From NCBI GenBank assembly GCA_019359125.1, contig JAHHHY010000018.1, positions 1-64,000 on the forward strand: DNA of 64,000 nucleotides. Reading direction: 5' to 3'. This stretch comes from Pleurocapsa minor GSE-CHR-MK 17-07R (GTDB taxonomy: Bacteria; Chloroflexota; Anaerolineae; Aggregatilineales; Phototrophicaceae). Positions 42,801-50,154 of the stretch are shown here, one piece after another. The notes under the pieces were generated by a model. It was not told where the DNA came from, did no database searches, and worked only from the letters and a program-made list of their open reading frames with translations. The stretch's first letter is position 1; each line of letters begins with the position of its first letter. The position numbers and the translations under genes were made by a program.

Positions 42801-43600
42801 CGCCGTCGAACACCTTCACCCCGACCTTCACGCCCACTCCGGTCGTAGGCGTGGTGCAGAGCAGCCAGGCGGTCAACCTGCGCTCCGAGCCGTCTGTGGC
42901 TTCAACTGTCATCACCCAACTTGCCCCCGGCACGCAGGTCACCATCATCGGCATCAGCGATGACACCGAGTGGTACAACGTGCAGCTGGCCAGCGGCACA
43001 TCCGGCTGGATCAACCGCACCCTGCTCACCATCCCGCAGGCAGGCGCTTTTAATCCCGCCAGTCTGCTAATGAAACCGGCCGCGCAGGAGACCGCCCGCC
43101 CGCCGATCGATTTTGCAGCCACCGCGACCGCCATGTCTGGCGGGGGCAGCGCGGCACAGTCAGCCAGCAGCACGCCGACGCCGCGCCCGCCCACAGCCAC
43201 CCGTGCCATTGCGGTCGATGACGGGGAGGATACCGGCGTCGAAATACGCCCCAGCGCCACCCGCACCCCGCGCCCCACCAACGAGGCTGTCGAGCCGACC
43301 AGCACGCGCACGACCCGGGCTTCGGCCACCGCACAGGCGACCGCCACGCGCACGCCCCGGCCCACGAATACCTCCCGGCCGACCGCCGAGGTGACGCCAG
43401 AAGTCACCCCGGAAATAACCCCTGAAGCGACTCCGGAAGCCGTGGCCGTCATCGTGCCACCACCGCCGCCGTCGCCCGGCCTGCGCGACGAGCGCTGGTT
43501 CAGCATCACCGCCGGCATCATCGCATCCTCGGCCATCATTGGCGCGGGTGCGCTGCTCAATATCGGACGCAGCATCGCACGCAGGAGACGCGCCCGATGA
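36815..43600 (+). CDS. Giant acidic bitopic scaffold-like protein with an SH3b domain
   Basis: A 2261-residue protein. Residues 1 to about 1670 are strongly acidic, Ala/Pro/Glu-rich and predicted disordered and cytoplasmic, with dozens of short repeated motifs: W-L motifs (PPWLRDE, PDWFTGT, LSWLSEL, MSWLESI, IDWLIAM, PDWLSDV) and TGML motifs (at least four). Three near-perfect 50-residue copies are encoded at 39761-40190. A basic stretch (about 1665-1685) and a TM helix (about 1687-1708) follow, then an extracytoplasmic domain (about 1710-1960), a Thr/Pro stalk, an SH3b domain (about 2016-2072), a second stalk, and a C-terminal TM (about 2229-2250) with RRRRAR. SH3b may bind peptidoglycan. 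Position in the operon is fourth. Confidence 0.85.
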   Translation: MTFRNDPPDNSGDELPPWLRDEGSTPPPAPTPPSSPKPLKKLNAPPPAEDDDSLPPWLRAEEKAASDQQSWLSSGANLADSLDTELTYDDWAAVQAEMNREKSIEEEIPDLSSPVPDAPLETGPLGTGPLASAGELPDWFLGLEALDTQDAPDWFTGTGTGILEEEPPVELPPQMPHPEKRPDSIASFFASLQEVPVYDEPEAYNPFNPAESEGPASERAEDDDELPELDWIAAQPYEPAQIDDSFRGTEMDAFFQSLSGQTAAVVTGELRLPDDMIEPVQPADTEPVLSISVDPEPPAPPTNDDIPDVDWFAAAGLESIKQTLNATADDEEPDFGMLFGAAEEYEAPRYPSLPGFDDDVTPQAEVESESAEPDAGTLSWLSELENIVTSVTTPASEYPEEDIDVEEAFASFTQSDSDDVPQFNTGMLRDAGFEAPEPEPAAAADDFDWDAAPTAEEAEHVPLMAETNDGAAVGWLNKIDDEALAAADNPIDEDEAPLPKGIDLLPPVEKPSYKFTGMLVATGLQEPEPEPAPETPGPVSEWGFPEDEVNAWDAMFQSDASGAPASEQTMFDAQFGGDDALRDAWMTDALISRAELPSEPAAAAETDDWNTGLSFDDLAASAAIAPEAQTTSDNDFYGVAAAEAEAAAESAEPDMSWLESIGTEDYSQQGEAVNSHPLEDSGDEGLDTSHAFGGFALEEPSSLAAENAPTDGDIDWLIAMQSGGELSVETPEPPATPQQDLASFEAALFGGAQPVAADPSLVDNFDDDLFGLPTTGMLTGDVALEQDAALMAESESGGWMDDELFAGEPEAAPQDEPLTLDMAALDMELFDVSELSTPPPHPEAIEGYEAEYAADLAELAIPDSGTSFADAGISDAGILSDNAPDFAWGIGMDASADPDGTPDYARDLLPGNDYEDLFAGLTPEDALASETDVYSPQSEAEGLGIGESTLNFSEMAGLEALMAAEEAAAEPVDNAPIVSDTSAYSFASTADAEPEFDFNAADMFAAEGGIDHLSDALDGLETAQDALPSETDAYSFASAADAEPEFDFNAADMFAAEGGIDHLSDALDGLETAQDAQPSDTDAYSFASAADAEPEFDFNAADMFAAEGGPDRLSDALDSLGAPAQSSGEQQPEEEQFYVASELEYPAPRVTDYAYALSDSEDDFIDDEAPISGMFAEEQNLLPDTGMLTGAADQLPQADAAGDEYESFEFASSLDEEPATGLGMGMDPALDDALYTAATMPDDYTSGLESALEPGAPAQDDNPFGQPDQNFDWQSGLTFGDDAPLADESVPGWVQANEDAYVLDEDALQSDDALPVGAVAGADELPPDDFFASFGMGAEAEQEPVVADAGEFYFSPDETALEYDESAPPGMDWAAIGAESDADDGLSAFEAIAGAAGTSQAMPPVPDPDAWLEAYQAELPAEDQFVLPAAETPAEEPVYGDLDSYLKTLSIQTGELKPITRTLLEPDADLEAMLEAKATEDDASPQDYNPFSGAKAFTAIDAEMAELADADTPDWLSDVSVGEVSATAIVRQRKDRDVSALDDRLRKLRQRGENLPTEAAASKDSLSSVLPGMEDTLAPAIIKATTGVGAGGIALTDEQQKRVALLRSLVSTVTDTAVGSGAEPRESAIDETFDDTYFPDFGEDQLIQPVGAKAKAGASEKDQAKAARRAKNARARARRARRIRSRLERAVLAVVLLGAAALPFVVREARVGDLPPVAFDAGSSGQAAWSLVENLRPGSVVLVGIEYNAGSAGELDSAADAALRHVLMRGAYPVVVSTNPIALLRAETLLATIAADEAFLERLGVSALESNRDYFLVQNIPGGAIGLRAFSENTASVLVNDLRGQVTGLTLTTLRDFSAIIVVSDSMEEIRAWAEQIAAAAQAPAIAFVSYSAAPLAEPYIGVNNALDGLVVGYAGAYTYNTLIGNLPPAPVVASEATEEVTDESGTPAATPTPTSTIAAQIAPRETNRPAPLLFTPTATFTPTNTATNTPTATFTPSNTFTPTFTPTPVVGVVQSSQAVNLRSEPSVASTVITQLAPGTQVTIIGISDDTEWYNVQLASGTSGWINRTLLTIPQAGAFNPASLLMKPAAQETARPPIDFAATATAMSGGGSAAQSASSTPTPRPPTATRAIAVDDGEDTGVEIRPSATRTPRPTNEAVEPTSTRTTRASATAQATATRTPRPTNTSRPTAEVTPEVTPEITPEATPEAVAVIVPPPPPSPGLRDERWFSITAGIIASSAIIGAGALLNIGRSIARRRRAR
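39761..40190 (+). repeat. Three 150-bp in-frame tandem repeats
   Basis: Units start at 39761, 39911 and 40061 with 'GCCTACAGCTTCGCCTCG'. They encode 50 residues each, opening AYSFAS and containing EPEFDFNAADMFAAEGG. Copies 1 and 2 are nearly identical; copy 3 diverges in its last 50 bp. Confidence 0.93.
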
Positions 43601-44262
43601 CGCTCGATCAAATCGGACTGATCGCAGGGTTTGTGTGTACCCTGCTCATTTTCAGCTATCTGCTGGGCGATAATTTTCTCTATCGCCTGGCTATTTATGC
43701 GTTCGCGGGCATCACGGCGGGCTATGTGACCGTCGTCACCGTCGAAAGCGTCATCCTGCCGTGGATTCGCGGCACCTTCGGCAGCGGCGACCCAATCGGC
43801 CTGGTGGTCGGCGCGGTGCCGCTGGTGCTGGGCGTGCTGCTGCTGCTCAAGTCGGTCAATCGCTATCAGCGCGCGGGCAATATCGCGCTGGCGGTGCTGA
43901 TTGGCGTCGGCGCGGCGGTCGGTCTGGTGGGCGCTATCAGCGGCACGCTGCTGCCGGTCATGCGCGACACCGTGGAGACGCTGCGGCCGGGTGACAACGC
44001 CGAGAGCAATATAGCCCTCGTGAACGGCTTCATCATCATCGGCGGCGTGATGTGCACGCTGGTCTATTTCGGGCGCATCGCCCGGCGTGGGCCAGACGGC
44101 GCGCCACAGCGGCCGCGCCTGTTTGGCCGCTTCATCAGCACGCTGGGGCAGGGCTTCGTCGTCATCGCGCTGGGCGCCCTGTACGGCGGCGCTATCCTCA
44201 CCGGGCTGACCATCCTCAGCGAGCGCCTGGCTTTTATTTTCCTCACGATAGGCGGTGGATGA
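43597..44262 (+). CDS. Polytopic membrane protein of unknown function
   Basis: A 221-residue protein with about seven hydrophobic helices ('GLIAGFVCTLLIFSYLLG', 'LAIYAFAGITAGYVTVVTVESVI', 'GLVVGAVPLVLGVLLLL', 'FVVIALGALYGGAILTGLTIL' among others). The start ATG at 43597 overlaps the giant gene's TGA by 4 bp, and its own stop overlaps the next start by 4 bp, so three genes are translationally coupled. It differs from the polytopic protein upstream of the giant gene. No family recognised. Confidence 0.65.
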   Translation: MTLDQIGLIAGFVCTLLIFSYLLGDNFLYRLAIYAFAGITAGYVTVVTVESVILPWIRGTFGSGDPIGLVVGAVPLVLGVLLLLKSVNRYQRAGNIALAVLIGVGAAVGLVGAISGTLLPVMRDTVETLRPGDNAESNIALVNGFIIIGGVMCTLVYFGRIARRGPDGAPQRPRLFGRFISTLGQGFVVIALGALYGGAILTGLTILSERLAFIFLTIGGG

Positions 44263-46331
44263 CGGCCATGCCAGCAGCCTTAAGCTCCATCCTCGCAGTC
44301 GATTTCGGGAACGTCAACACGCGCGCCGTGCTGCTTGAGCTCGTCGACGGCACCTACACCGTAGTCGCGCAGGCTGAAGAACGCACGACCGCCGGCTTCC
44401 CCAACCACGATGTCAGCATCGGCCTTGGGCGCATCGCCCGCCAGATCGGCATCAGCACCGGCCGCATGATGCTCTCGCCGGACAACCGCCTCATCATGCC
44501 CGAACAGGCCGACCGCAGTGGCGTCGATGGTTTCATCGCCACCGCCAGCATTGGCCGACCGCTGCGCACCGTATTGGTGGGCCTGGTGCCCGAAATCAGC
44601 GTGGCCAGCGCCCTGCGCGCTGCGGCCGGCACCTACATCGACATCCTCGACACCATCACGCTGGAAGACGATCGCCCGGTGCAGGAGCGGCTGAATGCCA
44701 TCATCCTGGCGCGGCCAGACCTGATCTTCATGGCGGGCGGCACCGATGACGGCGCACGTGGCCCGGTGCTGGAGCTGGCGCGGCTGGTGCGCACGGCCGT
44801 CAGCCTGATGCGCGGCCACGCCCCGCTGGTCTTGTATGCTGGCAACAGCGACCTGCGCGACGATCTCAAGCAGATGATCGGCGGCGTGGCCGATATCTTC
44901 TTCACCGACAATGTGCGCCCCACCCGCGAAATCGAGCGGCTGGAAGCGGCCCAGGCGGAGCTTGGCTCGGCCTACAACCGCTTCGCCGGGCAGCGCGGCA
45001 TGGGCTTCGACACGGTCTCGCGGCTGACACAGCTCGGCGTGCTGCCCAATGCCCAAAGCTACCACCTCGTCACCGAATATCTGGGGCGCATCGGCGGCCC
45101 GAAATCAAACGTCATGGTCATCGATATAGGCGCATCGGCCAGCACCATCAGCGCATGGGTCAGCGGCCATGTCTCTACCAGCATCCGCACCGATATCGGC
45201 CTGGGCGCCAGCGCCCGCAGCACGCTCGATATCGTCGGGCTGGAGGCCATCGACCGCTGGCTGCCCTTCATCACCTACGAGGACGAAATCCTGTCGTATG
45301 CGATGAACAAGACGCTGCGCCCCGGCCTGGTGCCTGATACCCTGCGCGCCATGTATCTGGAGCACGGCTTCCTGCGCGCGGCCATCGCCGGGCTGGTGGA
45401 CGCTGCGCGCCCCACCTGGACGCCAAACAGCGCGCTGGATGACCTCAGCCAGCCGCTCCAGCACTTCGACCGCATCATCGGCGCAGGCGCGGGCCTGTGC
45501 AACACCGGCCGACCGGGCATGAGCGCCATGCTGCTGCTGGACGCTCTCCAGCCGCGCGGCGTCGTGCGCCTCCAGCTCGACAACGCGGCGCTCATTCCCG
45601 CGCTGGGCGCGCTGGCCCGCCTGAATCCCGAAGCTGCCGTGCAGCTCATGGATGGCGGCGGCTTTGAAGACCTGGGCACAGCCGTCAGTTTGACGGGCAC
45701 ACCGCGTGCCGGACGCGCCGCCGCCGAAGTCACCATCGTGACGCGCGGCGTCACCGAGAAGCATAAAATCGAAGCCGGTATGCTCTGGCTACACGAAGTT
45801 TCCCCTGGGACACAGGCCGATGTGACCATTCGCACGGCGCGTGGCATGAGCATCAACGGCGCACGCAAGGTCAAATTCACGATGGCGGGCGGCAGCGCCG
45901 GCCTGATCGTCGACACACGCGGTCGCCCGCTCTCGCTGGCCGTCGATGCCAAAGGCTTCGCGGCACAGCTTTCCAACTGGTACGCACAGTCCACCGGCGA
46001 CCCCGTGCGCGAGGTGTCGATTGGCTGGCTGGAAGACATGATGGCCGAGAATATCGCCGGGGTGCAGCGCGAAACCGTGACTCAGCCTGCCAAACGGCGC
46101 TTCGGCCGCGGCCCGAAACCGCCCAAAGCCAGCAAGATCAGGGGCAACAGCCCGGCCGGGATTCGCGACAGTTCAGAGCTGCCCGAAGTGCCCGTCTATG
46201 ACACGGCCAAACCTGCCTCCGGCGGGCGGCGCGGCGTGAAAAAACTCGGCAAAAAAGATGCTGCGGCATCAGATGCGCCAGCCCCACAAACGGAACTGAG
46301 TGACGATGACCTTAGAAACCTACTATCCTGA
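44259..46331 (+). CDS. GlmL/MutL-family ASKHA protein (not DNA-mismatch MutL)
   Basis: A 690-residue protein. 'SSILAVDFGNVNTRAVLLELVDGTYTVVAQAEERTT' near residue 8 is an ASKHA phosphate-1 loop, and 'SNVMVIDIGASASTISAWVSG' near residue 285 is the second Asp-Gly loop. Between them lie 'IFMAGGTDDGARGP' and 'VLYAGNSDLRDDLKQ'; later 'RIIGAGAGLCNTGRPGMSAMLLLDALQPRGVV' is typical of the GlmL family. GlmL/MutL proteins accompany glutamate mutase and are thought to reactivate or protect the B12 enzyme. No mutase subunit or B12 gene is here, so this copy has probably been recruited to another job. A basic, disordered tail (about 600-690) carries 'KKPPKASK'-like patches. ATGA overlap with the upstream gene. 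Confidence 0.75.
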   Translation: MTAMPAALSSILAVDFGNVNTRAVLLELVDGTYTVVAQAEERTTAGFPNHDVSIGLGRIARQIGISTGRMMLSPDNRLIMPEQADRSGVDGFIATASIGRPLRTVLVGLVPEISVASALRAAAGTYIDILDTITLEDDRPVQERLNAIILARPDLIFMAGGTDDGARGPVLELARLVRTAVSLMRGHAPLVLYAGNSDLRDDLKQMIGGVADIFFTDNVRPTREIERLEAAQAELGSAYNRFAGQRGMGFDTVSRLTQLGVLPNAQSYHLVTEYLGRIGGPKSNVMVIDIGASASTISAWVSGHVSTSIRTDIGLGASARSTLDIVGLEAIDRWLPFITYEDEILSYAMNKTLRPGLVPDTLRAMYLEHGFLRAAIAGLVDAARPTWTPNSALDDLSQPLQHFDRIIGAGAGLCNTGRPGMSAMLLLDALQPRGVVRLQLDNAALIPALGALARLNPEAAVQLMDGGGFEDLGTAVSLTGTPRAGRAAAEVTIVTRGVTEKHKIEAGMLWLHEVSPGTQADVTIRTARGMSINGARKVKFTMAGGSAGLIVDTRGRPLSLAVDAKGFAAQLSNWYAQSTGDPVREVSIGWLEDMMAENIAGVQRETVTQPAKRRFGRGPKPPKASKIRGNSPAGIRDSSELPEVPVYDTAKPASGGRRGVKKLGKKDAAASDAPAPQTELSDDDLRNLLS

Positions 46332-47379
46332 ACAGCGGCAGATGCTCAGCACGGCCATCATCCGGCGGGCCCGCCTGCTGCCGGAGGATGCGTTTGATGC
46401 TGAGGTGGAAATGGCCATGGGCGCGCGCGTTGGCGTGCGTGATGTGGTCGCGCGCGGCAGCACGCCCGCCCCGTTCCTGGTCATCGATGCCGCCGCCCAT
46501 TTTGGCCTGCGCAGGCACGATCAGCTCCCCGGCCTGATGACGGCCGGCCTGGGCGATTATGTCGAGCGCGGGCAGATCATCGCGCAGAAGCGCCGTCGTC
46601 GGCTGACCGCCCCGGTCACCGGGCGCATCGTGCAGGTCGAAAATGGCACCATCATCCTGCAGCAGCTTTCCGACGCCATCGACCTCGAAGCCGGGCTGAA
46701 CGGCAGCGTCATCGAAGTCCGTTCGCCGCGCGGCGTCGTCATCGAGACGATGGGCGCGCTCTTGCAGGGCGTGTGGGGCAACAACAAACGCGCTATCGGC
46801 GTGCTGCGCTTCGAGCCCGAAGGCGGCGTCGAAAATATGGACGCCGAGTCGCTCGACCTCGAATACCGCGGCGCGATCGTCATCCTGCGCCAGTCGCTCA
46901 CGCTGCCCGCCATCCGCGCCATCGCCGAGCAAAAGCTGGCCGGGCTGGTCGTCCCCAGCATCGAAGTCCGCCTGATTGACGCGGCGCTGCATGCCGAAGG
47001 GGCTATCCTGCTGACGGAAGGCTTCGGCGGCATGCGCATGAACCCGCAGATTTCCACGTTCCTCGAGCTGATGGCCGGACGCCAGGGCATGATCGATGCC
47101 CGCACGCCCGATGCCGACGGCCGGCCGGAACTGTTCATCAACGTGCCGCTGGCCAATGAACGCCCCAGCGCGCCGCTGACCAGCCTCAGCCTGCAGATTG
47201 GCATGCAGGTGCGCGTGGTGCGCGCCGATATGCCCAGTGGCTACGGGCAGGTCATCAGTATTCCGGGCGAGCCGGTCATGCTGGAAAATGGCCTCGTGTG
47301 CCCGTGCGCGCACGTGGAAATGGTCACCGGCGAGCGCGTGTTTGTGCCGCTGGGTAACCTGGAAATAGCAGGGCGGTAA
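46306..47379 (+). CDS. Protein with a barrel-sandwich-like segment, last gene of the 35-47 kb cluster
   Basis: A 357-residue soluble protein overlapping the GlmL-like gene by 26 bp. ATG 46306 is chosen as start; GTG 46300 is equally in frame. Residues about 78-110 ('GLGDYVERGQIIAQKRRRRLTAPVTGRIVQVENGTIILQQ') look like a biotinyl/lipoyl-type barrel-sandwich hybrid half with the 'APVTGRIV' hairpin but without a modifiable Lys. The C-terminus 'LQIGMQVRVVRADMPSGYGQVISI...VEMVTGERVFVPLGNLEI' resembles a KOW/SH3-like barrel. The middle alternates strands and helices. No complete family is recognised. Confidence 0.6.
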   Translation: MTLETYYPEQRQMLSTAIIRRARLLPEDAFDAEVEMAMGARVGVRDVVARGSTPAPFLVIDAAAHFGLRRHDQLPGLMTAGLGDYVERGQIIAQKRRRRLTAPVTGRIVQVENGTIILQQLSDAIDLEAGLNGSVIEVRSPRGVVIETMGALLQGVWGNNKRAIGVLRFEPEGGVENMDAESLDLEYRGAIVILRQSLTLPAIRAIAEQKLAGLVVPSIEVRLIDAALHAEGAILLTEGFGGMRMNPQISTFLELMAGRQGMIDARTPDADGRPELFINVPLANERPSAPLTSLSLQIGMQVRVVRADMPSGYGQVISIPGEPVMLENGLVCPCAHVEMVTGERVFVPLGNLEIAGR

Positions 47380-47587
47380 GTCGGGCAGGCGGCAGCGATT
47401 CGCGCCATCCCGGCGCATCGTTCCCCTGTACTTCAGTCCGCTTGCACCATATTTTTAGCCGTGTCATAATGTCAGGCTACAATAAGCGCAATCATCTACA
47501 CCAGTCTTCAACGCAGCAACGCGCGAAGAAGCACACACCGTCTGGGAAAGCTCGCGTGGCTGCACCCGCACCTGCAGGGGGAAAAGC

Positions 47588-49090
47588 ATGACGAATAAAC
47601 CGAACGACTTCAATTTTGACGAAGACCCGTTTGGCGATGGGGATAATGATCCGTTTGGGGGCAGCGCGCAGAAGAACGATTTCTCGTTCGACGACCTGGG
47701 CGATGATTCCAGCAGCTTTATCTTCGACGACGATGATGACTTAAATGCGCTTCCCCCGGGCCTCGGCGACGATGTCGGCGGGGATATGCCCGTGCTGGCC
47801 GAAGAAGGCGGCGGCGGCACCAGCCGCACCTTCATCGCGCTGGCCGTGCTGATGATCCTGCTGTTTCTCGGCGGCCTGGCGCTGGTCGTGGTGCTGCTGC
47901 TGCGCCCCACCGGCCCGACCGACATCGAGCTGACCGCCACCCAGATCGTGCAGCTCAACGAAACCGTGGCCGCCCAGCTCGCGCAGACACAGACCCAGGC
48001 GCTCATCTTCCAGGGGCAGACGCAGACGGTGGAAGCTTTCACCGACACGCCCACCCCCACCGAGACGCCGACCGTCGCGACGCGCCCGCCCACCCGTACG
48101 CCCACCGCCACGCTGGATCCCACCGAGCTGGCCGGCACAGCGCAGGCTGAAGCCCTCGCCCTGACCGCCACCTTCCTGGCCCAGCCCACCGGCGAGGTCG
48201 TCACCCGTCCGCCCACCGTCACGCCGACGGTCTTCCAGGCGCAGTCTGAAGCCGGACTGGCCGAGTTCTTCGCCACCCAGGTCGCCTTTGCCACCGCGCA
48301 GGGGCAGGCCCAGCAAGGCATGATGGCCACCATGATGGCCGGCTCTGACCCGAACGCGATGGCTGGCGCCCAGGCAACGATGGATGCCATGGTCAACGTG
48401 GGCGGCAACGATGTCGCCACCGCGATTGCCGAGGTCGATGCCGGCCTGGCCAATTTCGCCCAGACTGCCGCGCCGATCGCCACCCAGCTTGCCCAGGGCA
48501 CGCTCGATGCGCCGTCCACCCAGGCAGCTCTCAACCAGATCGTCGGACAGGCCACCTTCGCCGCGCAGGCCACGCAGGCCGCGGTCGAGATCATGATGGC
48601 CGAAATGACGCCTGAAATGACCGAAGAAGCGCCCGGTACGCAGGTCGCGATGGTGCCCGCGCTGGCCCAGACTGCCGTGTTCGCGGCCACGCAGAATGCC
48701 CAGCAGGGCTCTGCCTTCGTCGCCACGGCTGAAGGCCAGGCCACGCAGATCGCGCTGGCCACCCGCTCCGCGCTGGTGGAACAGGCGCTCAGCGGCGTGC
48801 TGATCGTGCAGGCGCCCACCACCCCGGCGCTCAGCGGCATTAACCAGACGGCCACCGCCATCGCCCAGGCGTTCCAGGCGGCCACCCGTGAAGTCCTGCC
48901 CACGCTGGAGCCGGGCGTACAGCCCACGCTCGCCTTCCCGACGCTCATCCCGACGCCGAACATCCTGCCCGATACCGGCCTGTTTGATGAAGCCAGCGGC
49001 GGCCTCGGCTACGTGGGCATCGGCATGATGGTGGTCGGCCTGCTCGGTGTGGCCGCCATCGCCCGCTACCTGCGCCGCAAGGAAGACTAG
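47588..49090 (+). CDS. Bitopic Ala/Thr-rich surface protein with LPDTG-TM-RRK tail
   Basis: A 500-residue protein. An acidic, Asp/Phe-rich cytoplasmic N-terminus ('NDFNFDEDPFGDGDNDPFGG') lasts to about residue 80; a TM helix lies at about 85-107. A Thr/Pro stalk ('TPTPTETPTVATRPPTRTPT') and a long Ala/Gln/Thr-rich helical region follow. The end is 'LPDTG' near residue 461, a short linker, a hydrophobic helix (about 474-492) and RRKED. This is the layout of a Gram-positive sortase signal, in a protein that also has an N-terminal membrane anchor. Both ends are therefore anchored unless the tail is cleaved. A terminator follows at 49109. Confidence 0.75.
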   Translation: MTNKPNDFNFDEDPFGDGDNDPFGGSAQKNDFSFDDLGDDSSSFIFDDDDDLNALPPGLGDDVGGDMPVLAEEGGGGTSRTFIALAVLMILLFLGGLALVVVLLLRPTGPTDIELTATQIVQLNETVAAQLAQTQTQALIFQGQTQTVEAFTDTPTPTETPTVATRPPTRTPTATLDPTELAGTAQAEALALTATFLAQPTGEVVTRPPTVTPTVFQAQSEAGLAEFFATQVAFATAQGQAQQGMMATMMAGSDPNAMAGAQATMDAMVNVGGNDVATAIAEVDAGLANFAQTAAPIATQLAQGTLDAPSTQAALNQIVGQATFAAQATQAAVEIMMAEMTPEMTEEAPGTQVAMVPALAQTAVFAATQNAQQGSAFVATAEGQATQIALATRSALVEQALSGVLIVQAPTTPALSGINQTATAIAQAFQAATREVLPTLEPGVQPTLAFPTLIPTPNILPDTGLFDEASGGLGYVGIGMMVVGLLGVAAIARYLRRKED

Positions 49091-49108
49091 CTCTCGCATT
49101 ACAACCAC

Positions 49109-49147
49109 AAAACAGGGCGCATGACTCACCTCGTGCGCCCTGTTTTT
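49109..49147 (+). terminator. Terminator of the LPDTG-tail gene
   Basis: AAAACAGGGCGCA (49109-49121) pairs perfectly with TGCGCCCTGTTTT (49134-49146), ending in a T-run. Confidence 0.93.
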
Positions 49148-49226
49148 ATGCCCCGACAAATTCGACCGAATGCCTGTCGCCTGCTACACTTGGCGCTATC
49201 GACCGCTGACAGCCTCGAAACCTCAT

Positions 49227-49967
49227 ATGCGCTTTGATACCCACCGCGTTGGCGCGTTTCTCGTAGACGCCCTGCAGAAGGCGCGTCCCCGCCTTGAAGT
49301 CATCGTCGACGACGGCGATATCATCCACGTCCGCGTGCATCCCAATCACACGGCCGCCATCTATCTGGTCGAGACCGCGATCTCCACCGCTGAAATCCGC
49401 TACCTGATCGAGACCAACACCCGCGACGGCGTGTATACGCTATTCGTGCTGTGGGGAGAGCTGCTGATGCCGCAGCACGGGCAGCAGTTCCGCCCCTACG
49501 ACTGGATGCACACGCTGCTGGCCCTGTACGGCGACAAAATCTACACGTTTGACCCGTATCTGGGCGATGACCTGGTCTACCCGGTGCACTTTGAGCGCCA
49601 GGCGGGCAAGTACACGCGCAATATTCGCTATGGCAAGCCCATCGACGCCACAAAGCTGTCGTGCGCGCATGTGCAGGTGCACACAGCCGGGCTGAACGGC
49701 GGCTGCAACGTGGCTGAATTTGAGCCACGCTGGACGCATGGGGTAGCCACGGCCGAGGCCATCCTCGCGCACGACCCGCTGGCCGAGTATTTCACACTGC
49801 TCGGCATCGAGCGCAAGGCCACGCCAGAGCTGACGCGCATCGCCGTCAAACATGCCTTCCGGCGCATGGCGCGCCGCTTTCACCCCGACGTCAATGCCTC
49901 GCCCGGCGCGGCCGACCACATGCGCCGCATCAACGAAGCGTATCAGGTGCTGCTGCGCGAAATCTAG
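49227..49967 (+). CDS. C-terminal J-domain protein
   Basis: A 246-residue protein. I chose ATG 49227 (MRFDTHRVGAFLVD) as the start. Residues about 1-175 form a mixed alpha/beta N-terminal domain of unknown type ('LEVIVDDGDIIHVRVHPNHTAAIYLVETAI'); the last about 70 residues are a J-domain, 'YFTLLGIERKATPELTRIAVKHAFRRMARRFHPDVNASP', with the catalytic HPD tripeptide intact. It should stimulate a DnaK-type Hsp70. The domain order, J-domain at the C-terminus, is the reverse of DnaJ. Partners unknown. Confidence 0.82.
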   Translation: MRFDTHRVGAFLVDALQKARPRLEVIVDDGDIIHVRVHPNHTAAIYLVETAISTAEIRYLIETNTRDGVYTLFVLWGELLMPQHGQQFRPYDWMHTLLALYGDKIYTFDPYLGDDLVYPVHFERQAGKYTRNIRYGKPIDATKLSCAHVQVHTAGLNGGCNVAEFEPRWTHGVATAEAILAHDPLAEYFTLLGIERKATPELTRIAVKHAFRRMARRFHPDVNASPGAADHMRRINEAYQVLLREI

Positions 49968-50154
49968 CGCGCCAGCCCCCTTTCGCGCGTTTGAATCCCC
50001 CAACTTTGAGGCGGAAATGCTGGCCTTTTTCCAGACACTGTGCTAGAATAGATGTTCGTATAGAGTGCTGCAATGCTGCGGCCTGTGTACGTTTATATCA
50101 GCCCCGCCGTACAGAGATACCATGTGCGGACTATGCGATAAGTGAGGACGAATT

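Noticed and set aside
47464-49159. Long minus-strand frames opposite the LPDTG-tail gene
   Set aside because: Low-complexity Ala/Val/Gly strings expected from reading the antisense of an Ala/Thr-rich gene; the plus-strand frame has a good start, TMs and terminator.
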